Notes: generated by a model not told the origin, from the letters alone. Shown: positions 7,964-18,100, counted from the stretch's first letter. The stretch: 64,000 nt of DNA from Kribbella soli (GCF_004331345.1 NZ_SJJZ01000003.1:620001-684000); one strand, 5' to 3'. Program-made: numbers and translations.

Positions 7964-9925
7964 GTGACGGACGACGTGGACACGCAGGTCAGCGACCGCC
8001 TCGTCGGGCGAGTGCTCGACGGTCGGTACCGCGTCGGCGCGCGCGTCGCCAAGGGCGGCATGGCCACCGTCTACGAGGCGCTGGACATGCGGCTGGACCG
8101 CACCGTCGCGCTCAAGGTGATGCACGACGGGCTCGGTGACGACGCCCAGTTCACCCGCCGGTTCGTGGCCGAGGCCCGCGCCGCCGCCCGCCTCTCGAAC
8201 CCGAACGTGGTCGCCGTCTTCGACCAGGGCGACGACGACGGCACGCTGTTCCTGGCGATGGAGTACGTGCGCGGCCGCACATTGCGCGACGTGATCCGCG
8301 AGGAGGCACCGCTCTCCCCCGCCCGCGCGCTGGACCTGCTGACACCGATCCTGTCCGCGCTGTCGGCCGCACACGACGCCGGCATCGTGCACCGCGACAT
8401 CAAGCCCGAGAACGTCCTGATCTCCGACAAAGGCGCGGTCAAGGTCGCCGACTTCGGTCTGGCCCGCGCGGTGAGCGCCAGCGGCAACACCGCCACCCAA
8501 GGGCTCCTGATGGGCACGGTGTCGTACCTGGCGCCGGAGCTGGTCACCGACGGCAGCGCGGACGCCCGCTCGGACGTGTACTCGGCCGGCATCCTCCTGT
8601 ACGAGATGCTCACCGGCAACAAGCCGCACTCCGGTGACACCCCCATCCAGGTCGCCTACGCCCACGTGCATGCCGACGTACCCCCACCGTCGCTCGAGCA
8701 GCCGAGCATCCCGCCGTACGTCGATGCGCTCGTACAGCGCGCGACCGCGCGGGATCGCGACCTGCGGCCGACCGACGCGAGGGTGTTCAGCCGGCAGGTG
8801 CACCGGGTGCGCAGCGCGCTCGACGAGGGGCTGCCGGACGATCCCGAGCTGACCGGTGACCTGACGGTGCCGATTCACCAGATCCGGCAGGACAGCGGGT
8901 ACGACGACGGCTACACGCGCGGCGAATCGCCCCCGGACAGCCAGCCGATCCGCCACGACACGATCGTCGTACCGGTGGACCACGGACGACCGACGGGCGC
9001 TCCCGCCAAGACACCGCCACCTGCACCGGCGCCGCCACGGCGCAGGTCCCGGGGACCGATCGCGCTGATCCTGATCCTGGCGGTCGCGATCGGCATCGGT
9101 ACGTCGGCCTGGTACTACGGCATCCACCGGTACACCACCACGCCCGACCTGGTGAACCTGGAGCCCGCCGCCGCGACTGCCAAGGCGGAGCAGTGGGGCC
9201 TGCGGACGAGCCTCGACAACCAGGACTACTCGGAGGACGTGAAGCAGGGCCATGTCATCCGGACCGACCCCAAGGCCGGTGACCGGATCCGGAAGAACGG
9301 TGACATCGGTCTCACCGTCTCCAAGGGGCCGGAGCGGTACCGCGTGCCGCAGCTCGTCGGTCTGCAACTGGACGCCGCGCAGCAGGCGCTGTCGCCGATC
9401 AAGCTGATCACCGGGCAGATCATCGAGCAGTACAACGAGACCGTGCCGCAGGGCAAGGTGATCGCGATCAGCCCGAGGTTCAACACGGTCGTGAAGCCGG
9501 GGACCGCGGTGAACTTCGCGGTCAGCAAGGGCAAACGGCCGATCACCGTCCCGGACCTGACCGGCAAGTCGTACAAGGACGCGAAGAGGACGCTGACCAA
9601 GCTCGGGTTCGTCGTCGGGCGCAGCACGCAGTACGACGAGAAGGTCGCCGAAGGCAACGTGATCAGCCAGAGCCCCAACAACGGCACGCTGTTCGCCAAG
9701 GACAAGGTCTCGCTGGTCGTGTCACTCGGCCCACCGCTGGTCGCGGTCCCGGACGTGAAGCGGAAGACCACCGCCGACGCGCAGAAGATCCTCGGCGACG
9801 CCGGCTTCAAGGTCACGGTGCAGAAGGCGCCCTTCAACCTCGGCCTCAACATCGTCGCCGCCCAGAGTCCCGCCGGCGGCCGGAAGGTCAAACCCGGCAG
9901 CACCATCGTGATCACCGTCCTTTAG
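7964..9925 (+). CDS. Membrane Ser/Thr protein kinase with PASTA domains (PknB/PknL type)
   Basis: This is a 653-residue Hanks-type kinase. Residues 20-290 contain the Gly loop VAKGGMATVYEA, Lys51 in VALKVM, the HRDIKPEN catalytic loop with Asp145, and DFG at 163-165. A proline-rich linker leads to one membrane helix (about 365-385), then four extracellular PASTA repeats beginning TTTPDLVNL, YRVPQLVGL, ITVPDLTGK and VAVPDVKRK, which bind muropeptides or lipid II in homologues. The start is GTG 7964; TTG 7940 is possible. The location between idsA-type and DAHP synthase genes matches pknL of mycobacteria, but mycobacterial PknL lacks PASTA repeats as I recall, so orthology is positional. Confidence 0.93.
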   Translation: MTDDVDTQVSDRLVGRVLDGRYRVGARVAKGGMATVYEALDMRLDRTVALKVMHDGLGDDAQFTRRFVAEARAAARLSNPNVVAVFDQGDDDGTLFLAMEYVRGRTLRDVIREEAPLSPARALDLLTPILSALSAAHDAGIVHRDIKPENVLISDKGAVKVADFGLARAVSASGNTATQGLLMGTVSYLAPELVTDGSADARSDVYSAGILLYEMLTGNKPHSGDTPIQVAYAHVHADVPPPSLEQPSIPPYVDALVQRATARDRDLRPTDARVFSRQVHRVRSALDEGLPDDPELTGDLTVPIHQIRQDSGYDDGYTRGESPPDSQPIRHDTIVVPVDHGRPTGAPAKTPPPAPAPPRRRSRGPIALILILAVAIGIGTSAWYYGIHRYTTTPDLVNLEPAAATAKAEQWGLRTSLDNQDYSEDVKQGHVIRTDPKAGDRIRKNGDIGLTVSKGPERYRVPQLVGLQLDAAQQALSPIKLITGQIIEQYNETVPQGKVIAISPRFNTVVKPGTAVNFAVSKGKRPITVPDLTGKSYKDAKRTLTKLGFVVGRSTQYDEKVAEGNVISQSPNNGTLFAKDKVSLVVSLGPPLVAVPDVKRKTTADAQKILGDAGFKVTVQKAPFNLGLNIVAAQSPAGGRKVKPGSTIVITVL

Positions 9926-9935
9926 GGCCGGTTTT

Positions 9936-9951
9936 GCCTTGCACGCAAGGC
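9936..9951. promoter_or_regulatory. Near-perfect 16-bp dyad after the kinase gene
   Basis: GCCTTGC, two bases, then GCAAGGC lie between the kinase stop and the EamA start. There is no T-run, so an operator for the transporter gene is as likely as a weak terminator. Confidence 0.3.
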
Positions 9952-9961
9952 GTCTGATCTG

Positions 9962-10852
9962 ATGTCCGGCGTGAACCACCCGCGTCTCGCCGTACTGGCC
10001 CTGCTGTCGGTTGCGGCCGCCTGGGGGTCGACGTTCTTCCTGACCAAGGACCTGCTCACCAGGATGGACGTCGCCGACTACTTGGCGTTGCGGTTCCTGA
10101 TCGCGTCGGTCGCGCTGATGCTGGTCCATCCGCCCGCGATCGCGCGGCTGAGCCGCCTGGACCGCGGCCGCGCCGTTGCCCTCGGCATCACGTACGGCAT
10201 CGCCCAGCTCCTCCAGACCGAGGGCCTGCGGCACACCTCGGCGAGCGTTTCCGGCTTCGTCACCGGCATGTACGTCGTCTTCACCCCGCTGCTCGGCGCC
10301 GTGATCCTGCGGCACAAGATCGGCCGCTGGGCCTGGGTCGCCGTGATCCTCGCCACGACCGGTCTCGGCGTACTGTCCCTGCGCGGCCTCAGCCTCGGCC
10401 ACGGCGAGCTGCTGACCCTCGCGTCCGCCGGTCTCTACGCGCTGCACATCATCGGCCTCGGCGCCTGGTCGACGTCGAGGAACGCGTTCGGCCTGTCGTC
10501 ACTGCAGATGATCGTGATCACGTGCGTCTGCGCGATCGGCGCCCTGCCCGGCGGGTTCTCGGTGCCGAGCACCGGCGGCGACTGGGTGAGCGTGATCTAC
10601 ATGGCCCTGGTCGCCGGAGCCCTCGCGCTGATCGTCCAAACCTGGGCCCAGGCGCACCTGACTCCCACGCGCGCGGCGATTGCGATGACAATGGAGCCAG
10701 TGTTCGCCTCGACGTTCGCTGTGCTGTTCGGCTCGGACAGCCTCACCTGGCGGATGCTGGTCGGCGGCGCACTGGTGGTGTCGGCCATGTACCTGGTCGA
10801 GCTGGCGCCACGGCGTAAGTTCGAGGCGGAAGTGCAGCACCTGGCCCAATAG
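9962..10852 (+). CDS. EamA/DMT-superfamily transporter
   Basis: This 296-residue protein has about ten hydrophobic helices and two EamA repeats (roughly residues 8-140 and 150-285). The first repeat has AAWGSTFFLTKDLL and the GLRHTSASVSGFVTGMYVVFTPLLGA segment, and the second GALALIVQTWAQAHLTPTRAAIAMTMEPVFA, both classic for RhaT/EamA metabolite exporters. It sits in the inner membrane and probably exports an amino acid or other small metabolite; the substrate cannot be read. ATG 9962 is used; GTG 9971 would remove three residues. It follows the kinase gene by 36 bp that include a dyad. Confidence 0.88.
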   Translation: MSGVNHPRLAVLALLSVAAAWGSTFFLTKDLLTRMDVADYLALRFLIASVALMLVHPPAIARLSRLDRGRAVALGITYGIAQLLQTEGLRHTSASVSGFVTGMYVVFTPLLGAVILRHKIGRWAWVAVILATTGLGVLSLRGLSLGHGELLTLASAGLYALHIIGLGAWSTSRNAFGLSSLQMIVITCVCAIGALPGGFSVPSTGGDWVSVIYMALVAGALALIVQTWAQAHLTPTRAAIAMTMEPVFASTFAVLFGSDSLTWRMLVGGALVVSAMYLVELAPRRKFEAEVQHLAQ

Positions 10853-10889
10853 TTGGGCCCATGGGTTCGGAACAGCAGGGGGAGGGTTT

Positions 10890-12107
10890 ATGCGGGAGGG
10901 GAACCGGCGACGGGAGCGGTGGTTCCCGCGCGTCGTGATCACCCTCCTGCTCGCGACGCTCACCGCTGGGACCGCCACCAACCTGGTCCGCAACCCGCAA
11001 CCACGTCTGGTCGCCGACGGCGTCCCCGGTGACGCTGCGCCCGTACACGCCGGTTCGTCGCTCCGCAGTGAGCAGTACGACGACGACCTGGTCCGCCACG
11101 CGCTGGCTGACCTCGACGCGCTCACCCTCCCGAACGGCGCGACCCTGGCCGGCTGGGACGGCCCGTGGCGGTACGTCTGGCCGCGGGACGCGTCGTTCGT
11201 CGCAGCCGCGCGGTGCTCCGTCGGGCAGTACGACCAGGCGTTCGACGTACTGTCGTTCCTGGACCTTGTCCGGCCGTCGACCGGTCGCTGGCAGGCCCGC
11301 TACACCGACGCCGGCGGTCACGTCGACGACGGCCGCGAACCGCAGCTGGATGCGTCCGGGTGGGTGCTGTGGGCCACCTGGTTCTGCCGCTCAGGCAAGC
11401 GGTACTGGGACCTCGTCGAGGAGTCGGCCGACCAGATCGTCAGTGAACTGGGAGCCGACGGGCTGCCTGCGCCTTCCTCTGACTACTGGGAGCGCTCCGA
11501 GAAGGAGCTGACGATCGGAACGGTCGCCCCGTTGCTGACTGGCCTTCGGTCGGCCGTGCTGATCGCCACCGAGCAGAACCGTCCGGCCGAGGCGACCCGT
11601 TGGCGGGAGGCCCTGGACAAGTTGTCGGCGGCAACCGACCGGGTGTTCGGGCCGGACTACCCACGGACACCGGCTCGAGCCACGAGCTTCGTCGAACCAG
11701 GTGTCGAACCGATCAGCATCGGCGGCGGTGCCGACGCGTTCGTTGCTGTGCTGGGGCCGCCGTTCGCCCCGGCCCGGCCCGTCGTATCCACGGCGATCGA
11801 CCGGGCGCGCGCCGTACTCACGCAGCCCAACGGTGGCGTGACGCCTGGCGAGTCGTGGCGTGCTGACGGCGTGTCCTGGACGCCTCAGACCGCGTTGTTC
11901 TCGTTGAGCGCCGCGGCGCGCGGGAATCGCTCCGAAGCCGAGGCGATGCTCTCCTGGCTCGACCAGCACCGGACCAGCACCGGCGCGCTGCCGGAGAAGG
12001 TCAACCGGGACCTGGAGCCGGCCGGTGAAGCTCCCCTTGCCTGGACCGCGGCGTTGGTCGTCCTCACCAGCACAGCGCTAGAAGGCTCCCTGCCGATCCC
12101 TGGCTAG
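10890..12107 (+). CDS. GH15-like (alpha/alpha)6 glycosidase, membrane-anchored or secreted
   Basis: This 405-residue protein starts with a basic N-terminus and one hydrophobic segment (residues 13-31), so it is exported or anchored. The body shows the glucoamylase-like pattern WDGPWRYVWPRDASF near residue 90, QLDASGWVLWATW near 150, a WERSEKELTIGT segment that could carry the general acid, and a C-terminal PEKVNRDLEPAGEAPLAWTAAL resembling the GH15 terminal helix. It is shorter than full glucoamylases, and substrate is unknown. GGGGGAGGG precedes the ATG. It overlaps the convergent membrane-protein gene by 4 bp. Confidence 0.75.
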   Translation: MREGNRRRERWFPRVVITLLLATLTAGTATNLVRNPQPRLVADGVPGDAAPVHAGSSLRSEQYDDDLVRHALADLDALTLPNGATLAGWDGPWRYVWPRDASFVAAARCSVGQYDQAFDVLSFLDLVRPSTGRWQARYTDAGGHVDDGREPQLDASGWVLWATWFCRSGKRYWDLVEESADQIVSELGADGLPAPSSDYWERSEKELTIGTVAPLLTGLRSAVLIATEQNRPAEATRWREALDKLSAATDRVFGPDYPRTPARATSFVEPGVEPISIGGGADAFVAVLGPPFAPARPVVSTAIDRARAVLTQPNGGVTPGESWRADGVSWTPQTALFSLSAAARGNRSEAEAMLSWLDQHRTSTGALPEKVNRDLEPAGEAPLAWTAALVVLTSTALEGSLPIPG

Positions 12108-12649
12108 GTGTGCCTCTTCGCTCGCCTCAGCTCGCGGAGCCTCAGCCGACGGAGCCTGTGCCGACGGAGCCGCTGACGCAGGGTCTCGGACCCGCGCCGC
12201 TCGTCCTTCTTCAGCCAGGTCCATCCCCACGCGCCGAGCGCGAACACCACAGCGGCGATGGGGACGGAGCTGTACATCGCCAACGGCGACCTGTTGAAGA
12301 CCTCGTCGTGCGAACTGACCCAGACCGTCACCTGCTCGCCCTCGTCCGGACGGTTGCAGGTCGTCATCACGCCGTGGTGCGTGGCTCCCTGTGCGTCCGT
12401 CCAGGTCAGGTCGACCTCGTACGACGTGCCGTGGGTGCGCTGCGTCCCCTTGTCGTCCTTGCTCTCGGCGCACGGGCCATCGTCCACGGAGGCACCGGCA
12501 ACACCGACCACCTTCTCGGTGCGGAACGTCGCCTGCTCGAAGAAGTCGTCGGGATCGTCGGATCCCAGCAACAGGGCGAGCCCGAAGATGATCGCCCACA
12601 CGAGCGCACCGGCGATCGCCCAGCCGACGATGAACAGAACGCGGCGCAT
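12104..12649 (-). CDS. Two-helix membrane protein with Arg-rich tail, unknown function
   Basis: This 181-residue protein has a hydrophobic helix at residues 5-28 and a second at about 128-148. The loop between is acidic with two Cys (in DDGPCAES and MTTCNRPDEG), possibly a disulfide outside the cell. After the second helix comes WLKKDERR and a tail of Arg/Leu repeats, encoded by 15-bp tandem DNA repeats. The extracellular part contains VDLTWTDAQGATHHG, a beta-like stretch seen in small DUF3592-type membrane proteins, a weak match. I do not recognise a definite family. Confidence 0.7.
   Translation of the reverse strand: MRRVLFIVGWAIAGALVWAIIFGLALLLGSDDPDDFFEQATFRTEKVVGVAGASVDDGPCAESKDDKGTQRTHGTSYEVDLTWTDAQGATHHGVMTTCNRPDEGEQVTVWVSSHDEVFNRSPLAMYSSVPIAAVVFALGAWGWTWLKKDERRGSETLRQRLRRHRLRRLRLRELRRAKRHT
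12124..12168. repeat. 15-bp tandem repeat (three units) inside a coding region
   Basis: Units 12124-12138, 12139-12153 and 12154-12168 are variants of GCCTCAGCCGACGGA. They encode the Arg/Leu-rich C-terminal tail of the membrane protein on the minus strand. Such repeats can change copy number by slippage. Confidence 0.8.
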
Positions 12650-12714
12650 CCCAGCACTCCCTCGTACGTCCCCCCGTGAACGTCACAGCGGTGGAGTATA
12701 GGCCTGACGTCGTG

Positions 12715-13785
12715 TCAGCAGATCTCCATCACGTCGTGGGTCGGCGCGTCCGGTCGCGCCGTACTCGTCTTGCCCGAGTAGAAGAACGCCGTGGACGAGA
12801 TGTCGTCCTGCAGCGGCAGGTAGCGTCCGCCGGAGCGCCAGCCGAGCGCCTGTACGTCGACGCGCAGCCGCTCCTTGAAGCGGACCGGGTCTGGCAGGTG
12901 GAAGCGGTACATGCCGAACCGCTGCTGGCTCTGGTACTGCCCGTCCGGCCGGATCACCTGCGGCATACCGAGGTACGGCGTACTGAACTCGGTGTAGCCG
13001 CCCAGGTCGGGTACGTCGAAGTTCCACGCGCCACCGAAGTAGTCCTCGGTACCTGTGCCGCAGATGGTCGGGAACTCGTCGTCACCGTCCAGGTAGAACT
13101 TCACCTCGCCCTCACCCCACCAGCCGGTGCTATTGACGCCCCAGGCCAGGTAGGTGCCGACGTAGTGCCCCGGCCCTTCCACACCGTCCAGCAACGTGTG
13201 GACCGTCTTGGAGGGCAGCGGGTTGCTCCGGCGCCACTGCGCGTGCAGGTACGCCGACTTGTCCGGCACAGCGCCCAGCCAGTAGTCCACCTGGAAGTAC
13301 ACGACCACTGCCTCGTCGTGCGTGTTCTCCAGGGTCAGCTGCGCCTGCGACTGGAACGGCATCTCCCAGTAGCAGTTGAACCCGCCGTTGGGGTTCACAG
13401 CGATCGGCAGCGAGCTCACTTGGGCGAACTTGCCCCAGCCGGAGCAGAAGAAGTCGCCGACCGGTGTCTCGATCGCGGGTGCGGCGTCACCGTCCCAGAA
13501 CGTCCGCAGTACCAGCCGGCGCCAGTGGTCGACGTGCGTGGTCAGCCAGATGTGCGTGATGCAGCCGGACCCGGCGATGTCCGCCAGCGTCACGGTCTCC
13601 CCCGGCCCGATCTCGATCGACGGCGAGACCTTCCAGCCCTGGCCGAGGTCCCGCGCCGCCCGCGCGCCGGTCCCCTCGGTCCGCCGTCCACCCTGACCGG
13701 GCTCGCCGGTGGGGTTCTCCGCACTGATGGAGCGCGACTCGACGTCGGCGAGCGCACTGATGCCGGTGAGGTTCCCAAGAGTCAT
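12715..13785 (-). CDS. GH172 family (DUF2961) glycoside hydrolase-like protein
   Basis: This protein of 356 residues is counted from the ATG at 13785. It has the jelly-roll features of DUF2961: GSGCITHIWLTTH, LRTFWDGDAAPAIETPVGDFFCSGWG near residue 115, NPNGGFNCYWEMPF, and later FPTICGTGTEDYFGGAWNF. The Glu of GTGTEDYFGG and the FNCYWEMPF region are where activity has been mapped in GH172 enzymes acting on difructose dianhydride or arabinofuranosides. No signal peptide is apparent, suggesting an intracellular enzyme. It is divergent from an SRPBCC gene. Family is confident, substrate unknown. Confidence 0.85.
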   Translation of the reverse strand: MTLGNLTGISALADVESRSISAENPTGEPGQGGRRTEGTGARAARDLGQGWKVSPSIEIGPGETVTLADIAGSGCITHIWLTTHVDHWRRLVLRTFWDGDAAPAIETPVGDFFCSGWGKFAQVSSLPIAVNPNGGFNCYWEMPFQSQAQLTLENTHDEAVVVYFQVDYWLGAVPDKSAYLHAQWRRSNPLPSKTVHTLLDGVEGPGHYVGTYLAWGVNSTGWWGEGEVKFYLDGDDEFPTICGTGTEDYFGGAWNFDVPDLGGYTEFSTPYLGMPQVIRPDGQYQSQQRFGMYRFHLPDPVRFKERLRVDVQALGWRSGGRYLPLQDDISSTAFFYSGKTSTARPDAPTHDVMEIC

Positions 13786-13880
13786 ACCCGCGACCTTAGG
13801 CCGCACCCGGTTCGTCAAGAAATCGATTGCCCAGCAAGTGGGACTCGGCCGGGTGCGACGCGACCGCACGATTCCATGGA

Positions 13881-13912
13881 TGCTTATATTCATCGTTGGT
13901 TATATTGCTGGC
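13881..13912 (+). promoter_or_regulatory. Predicted -10 box giving a leaderless transcript
   Basis: TTATATT occurs at 13884-13890 and TATATT at 13901-13906. The second lies 6 bp before the ATG at 13913, so transcription would start at the start codon itself, with no room for a ribosome binding site. No good -35 is seen. Confidence 0.45.
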
Positions 13913-14416
13913 ATGGAGAGTCGGCGCGGGACGGTCTTCACGACGGGCGACGGACGGACGGCGATCAGGTTCGAGCGACTGCTGCCGCATCCGCCTGAAG
14001 ACGTGTGGCGGGCGATCACCGATCCTGCGCGGCTGTCCTCGTGGTTCCCTGCCGTGGTGGACCTGGATCGTCCGGTCGGGAGTGAGCTGTTCTTCGCGGT
14101 GACGGAGGAACAGCAGCGGAGGTACGGGATGGCGGACGACCCGGACCGCAAGCCGAACGGTCGCCTGCTGCGGAGCGAACCGCCGACTGTGCTGGAGTAC
14201 GAGTGGGCCGGCGAAACTCTCAGCTGGGAGATCGCTCGCACTCCGACGGGTAGCCGATTGGTGTTCACCAACGTTCTGTCCGATCCCGAGGCAGCTGGAC
14301 CTGCGGCCGCAGGCTGGGAGGCAGGCCTGGAGGTCGTGGAGGCTCAGCTCGATGGCAGACCCATCACGTGGGACCCGTTGAACAGAGCCGAGGAGTTGGC
14401 TGCCGCCTACGAGTAG
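13913..14416 (+). CDS. SRPBCC / AHSA1-type (START-like) protein
   Basis: This 167-residue protein has the AHSA1 helix-grip pattern: IRFERLLPHPPEDVWRAITDPARLSSWFP at the N-terminus, a mid strand NGRLLRSEPPTVLEYEWAGETLSWEI, and a terminal helix with GWEAGLEVVEAQLDG. These small proteins bind hydrophobic ligands; many are paired with an ArsR gene, but none is adjacent here. ATG 13913 is supported by a TATATT box 6 bp upstream, suggesting a leaderless message. The gene is convergent with an unknown membrane protein gene. Confidence 0.85.
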   Translation: MESRRGTVFTTGDGRTAIRFERLLPHPPEDVWRAITDPARLSSWFPAVVDLDRPVGSELFFAVTEEQQRRYGMADDPDRKPNGRLLRSEPPTVLEYEWAGETLSWEIARTPTGSRLVFTNVLSDPEAAGPAAAGWEAGLEVVEAQLDGRPITWDPLNRAEELAAAYE

Positions 14417-14440
14417 CCGGGTGATTTGAGGCCGGGCGGT

Positions 14441-14968
14441 TCAGCAGGGGCGGACCTTGGCGTCCAGGCCGTGGGTGAAGGAGAGGCAGGCCCAGGGGCG
14501 GCCCTGGTCGCGCTTGGCGCGGATGATGAGTGGGTAGGCGTCTGCGCCGCGTACCTGCGGGGTCTTCTCAGTCGGGAATGAGCCGACCGCTCCCCCGCGT
14601 GCTTCGGCCGCAGCCTGCACGTCCGCGACGGACACCGCGCTCTGGGCGTTCTTCTGCGCCGCGTTCTTCGCGTCAGTAGCGACCTGGAGCGCGAACTCGA
14701 TCTCCGGCGGCTTCGACCAGGTCGTCTGCGACACCGGGATGATCAGCCCGAACATCCCCAGCCCGACACCCGTCACGATCTGCCGCAGCCGCCGGGTCTG
14801 GTCGGTGAGCAGCAGCGCGGCGCAGGCCACCGCAAGCAGGACGGTGAGGCCGCGCAGGATCCAGTGCCGATCGAGACGGCTGTCGACGGCGAGCCCAGCC
14901 ACGACTGCGATCAACAAACAGAGCCCGGCCGCACCCAGCGCCCGAGCCCGTGGAGACAGAGATTGCAT
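14441..14968 (-). CDS. Membrane protein of unknown function
   Basis: This 175-residue protein has three hydrophobic stretches in the first 95 residues (about 10-27, 36-54 and 65-82), then a hydrophilic C-terminal half with FALQVATDAKNAAQKNAQSAV, an alanine-rich helix, and an end containing YPLIIRAKRDQG and ACLSF. Two Cys residues near the C-terminus (WACLSF and the final Cys) could form a disulfide. The ATG at 14968 gives a short basic N-terminus before the first helix. I do not recognise the family and cannot assign a role. Confidence 0.7.
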   Translation of the reverse strand: MQSLSPRARALGAAGLCLLIAVVAGLAVDSRLDRHWILRGLTVLLAVACAALLLTDQTRRLRQIVTGVGLGMFGLIIPVSQTTWSKPPEIEFALQVATDAKNAAQKNAQSAVSVADVQAAAEARGGAVGSFPTEKTPQVRGADAYPLIIRAKRDQGRPWACLSFTHGLDAKVRPC

Positions 14969-15172
14969 GCCGCAGACGATAGACGCTGGGGCGTGTCTCC
15001 CGATCCACGCCCGCCGCGCAGTAGTCGGCTTCGGGTTGGGCGACGGACCCCACCGTTCGGCGCACGGTAGCGGCCGTTGGGCGCGGGACGCGCCGGTCAG
15101 GATCGTGTGACTCGGACGGTACTGGCAGATTTGCAGGGGTCCCACCGCCCTCGAGGGATTGGATCCGATGAC

Positions 15173-18100
15173 GTGACCGAGAACCCTGGTTCCTGGAGTA
15201 TTTCGCGGCGGCGCGCGCTGCAACTCGGCGGAGGTGCCGCCGCCGTCGGCGCCGTACAACTTCCGGCGCTGCCCACCGAGGCAGTCACCGAGGCGTCCAC
15301 GGAGGCGTCCACTGGCAGGCAGGCTGTGCTCACCGAGGGCACGAACCTGATGGTGTCGGTGTCGCCGGACGGGAAGTGGCTGGCGTTCGACCTGGTGACG
15401 GCGATCTGGGTGACACCGGCCGCGGGCGGTACGTCGCGCCGGCTCACCGACGATCTGCAGGATGCGTCCCGGCCGCGCTGGTCGCCGGACGGGCGGTCGA
15501 TCGTGTTCCAGTCGTACCGCGACGGGAACTTCCACCTCTGGTCGATCCGGCCCGACGGCAGCGGCCTGCGGCAGTTGACCAGCGGGCGGTACGACCACCG
15601 CGAGCCGCACTTCACGCCCGACGGCCGATCGATCGTCTTCTCGTCCGACCTCGGCGGCTTCGGCGACGGGGGCAACACCGCCGGCAGCTACGGCATCCAC
15701 CGGCTCGACCTCGCGAGCGGCGCGATTGTTGCGCTGACCGACACCACCAGCGAGGAGGCCGAGCCGACCGTCTCCGCCGACGGCCGGAAGATCGCCTTCA
15801 CCGTCGACACCAGTTCGATCGTCGAGCTCGACCTCGACTCCGGTGTACGCACGACGATTGTCAACAATCAGACCGGGATCACTCTGTTCGGGCCGTCGTA
15901 CGCGCCCGATGGCCGTCTCGCGTACGTCCGCCTGACCGGACCATCCTGCGATTTGATTGTCGACAATCATCAAGTCACCAATGGACAGGACGTCTTCGCG
16001 GTCCCGCCGTCCTGGGCGTCGACGGACCTCTTCTACACGGCCGACGGCACAGTCCACCGGTACGACGCCGACGCGAACGCCGGCGGCGAGCACAGCGTCG
16101 TACCGTTCGCTGCAACCGTGCCCGTGACGTCGCGGCGGCCGCGGCCGAAGGCTCCTGATCTCGAGTCGACGGGCAAGCGAGCAGTCCGTGGCATCGCGAG
16201 CCCGACGGCGTCGCCGGACGGGAAGTGGCTCGCGTTCCGGGCGTTGAACGCACTCTGGCTGACGCCGACCGACGGCAGAACACATCCCCGCAAGGTAGTT
16301 GCCGACGGCTACTTCAACTCGGACCCGGACTTCTCGCCGGACGGCAAGAAGTTGCTCTACGCAAGCGACCGCGACGGTACGGCTGACCTGTGGCTGCACG
16401 ATCTGGCAACGGGCACGGATACCAAGCTGTCGGGTCTCCCGGGTGCCCAGACCGCGCCGCGTTTCGCACCCGACGGGCTGCGGATCGCTTACCAGGACCA
16501 GGACGGCATCGCCTGGGTCCTCGACCTCGCCTCGGGAGAGGTCCGCCAACTAACCCCGACGCTGTTCCAGCCGGGCCGGGTCAGCTGGTCGCGCGACGGC
16601 AAGACGCTCGTCCTCGCCGCGGTGAAGCCGTTCTCCAAACGCTTCCGCGAAGGCACCAGCCAGCTGCTGTACGTCGATGTCGCCTCGACCGCGCTCGAGT
16701 ACGTCGCGCCGATGCCGTTCCGCTCGCTCGCCACCCGCGGCGACGACGGCCCGGTGTTCTCACCCGACGGCAAGCAACTGGCCTTCGTCGTCGAGAGCCT
16801 GCTGTACGTCGTACCGGTCGATGCACGCGGCCGCTTCACCGGGGAGCCGCGCGCAGTCACCAACGAGGTGACGGACTCCCCCGTGTGGCTGAACAACGAC
16901 ACGCTGCTCTACCTCAACAACGGACGGTTGCGCAGGGCAACTGGTGGACGGGTCGAGACGATCAAGCTGGATCTGCAGTACCGGCGGGCGACCGTCAAGC
17001 AGCACGTCACGATCCACGCGGGTGCGTTGTGGGACGGACGGGCGACCACGCTGCGCCGGGACGTCGACGTGGTCGTCGACGGCGCGCGCATCGCTGCCGT
17101 ACGACCGCACAGCGGCCGCGCCGACATCGATGCGTCGGCGTTGACCGTGATGCCCGGGTTGATCGACGCCCACAACCACTGGCATCTGCGTGGACGGGCG
17201 TGGGGTGCGCGGCAGGGGAACCTGTGGCTCGCGTACGGGATCACGAGTACGCGCTCTCCGGGCGATCCGGCGTACCAGATGCAGGAGACCCGGGAGGCGC
17301 TCGTCAACGGGTCCCTGCGCGGACCGCGGTACTTCGCGACCGGTGAGGCGATCGACGGGTCGCGGGTGTACTACAACTTCATGCGGCCGACGTTGTCGCT
17401 GCGGCAGCTCGGTCTGGAACTCGATCGGGTCGAGGGGCTCGCGTACGACCTGGTGAAAACGTACGTGCGGTTGCCGATCGAGTACCAGCGGCGGGCGATC
17501 GCCTATGTGCACCACCTCGGGCTACAGCTGTCGTCGCATTACCTCTATCCCGCCGAGCATCTCGGGATGGACGGCATGGAGCACACCGGTGCGACGAACC
17601 GGCTCGGGTACTCGCACACGGTCAGCCGGCTGGGACGTGCGTACTCCGACGTGGTGACGCTGTTCACGCGGGCCGGCCTGTCCGTGACGCCGACGCTCTT
17701 CAACTCGACGATGGCGCACGTCGACGATCCGTCCTTGCTCACGGACCGCCGTACGACGACGCTGTACCCGTCCTGGGAGTACGACGCGTTGATCGCCGAA
17801 GTGAACACCGCGAAGGGTCCGGCCGGCGTCACCACGCGCGAACTGCTGCGCGGCAACGTCGACATGGTCCTCCGCATCCACCGCGGCGGTGGACTGGTCA
17901 TCTCCGGTACCGACACTCCCCTCGACAACATGGCGGTGTCGCTGCACGCCAACCTCCGCTCGATGGTCGCGGGCGGCTTCACGCCGTACGAGGCCCTCAC
18001 GACGGCGACGCGCAACCCCGCGAAGTGGCTCAACCTGGAGGACAAGCTCGGCGTCGTGAAACCCGGAGCCCAAGCCGACCTGTCCTTCATCACCGGCGAC

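Noticed and set aside
14441-16549. Extension of the membrane-protein gene upstream to 16549 on the minus strand
   Set aside because: The added part runs antisense through the propeller-amidohydrolase gene; the ATG at 14968 precedes a credible membrane helix.
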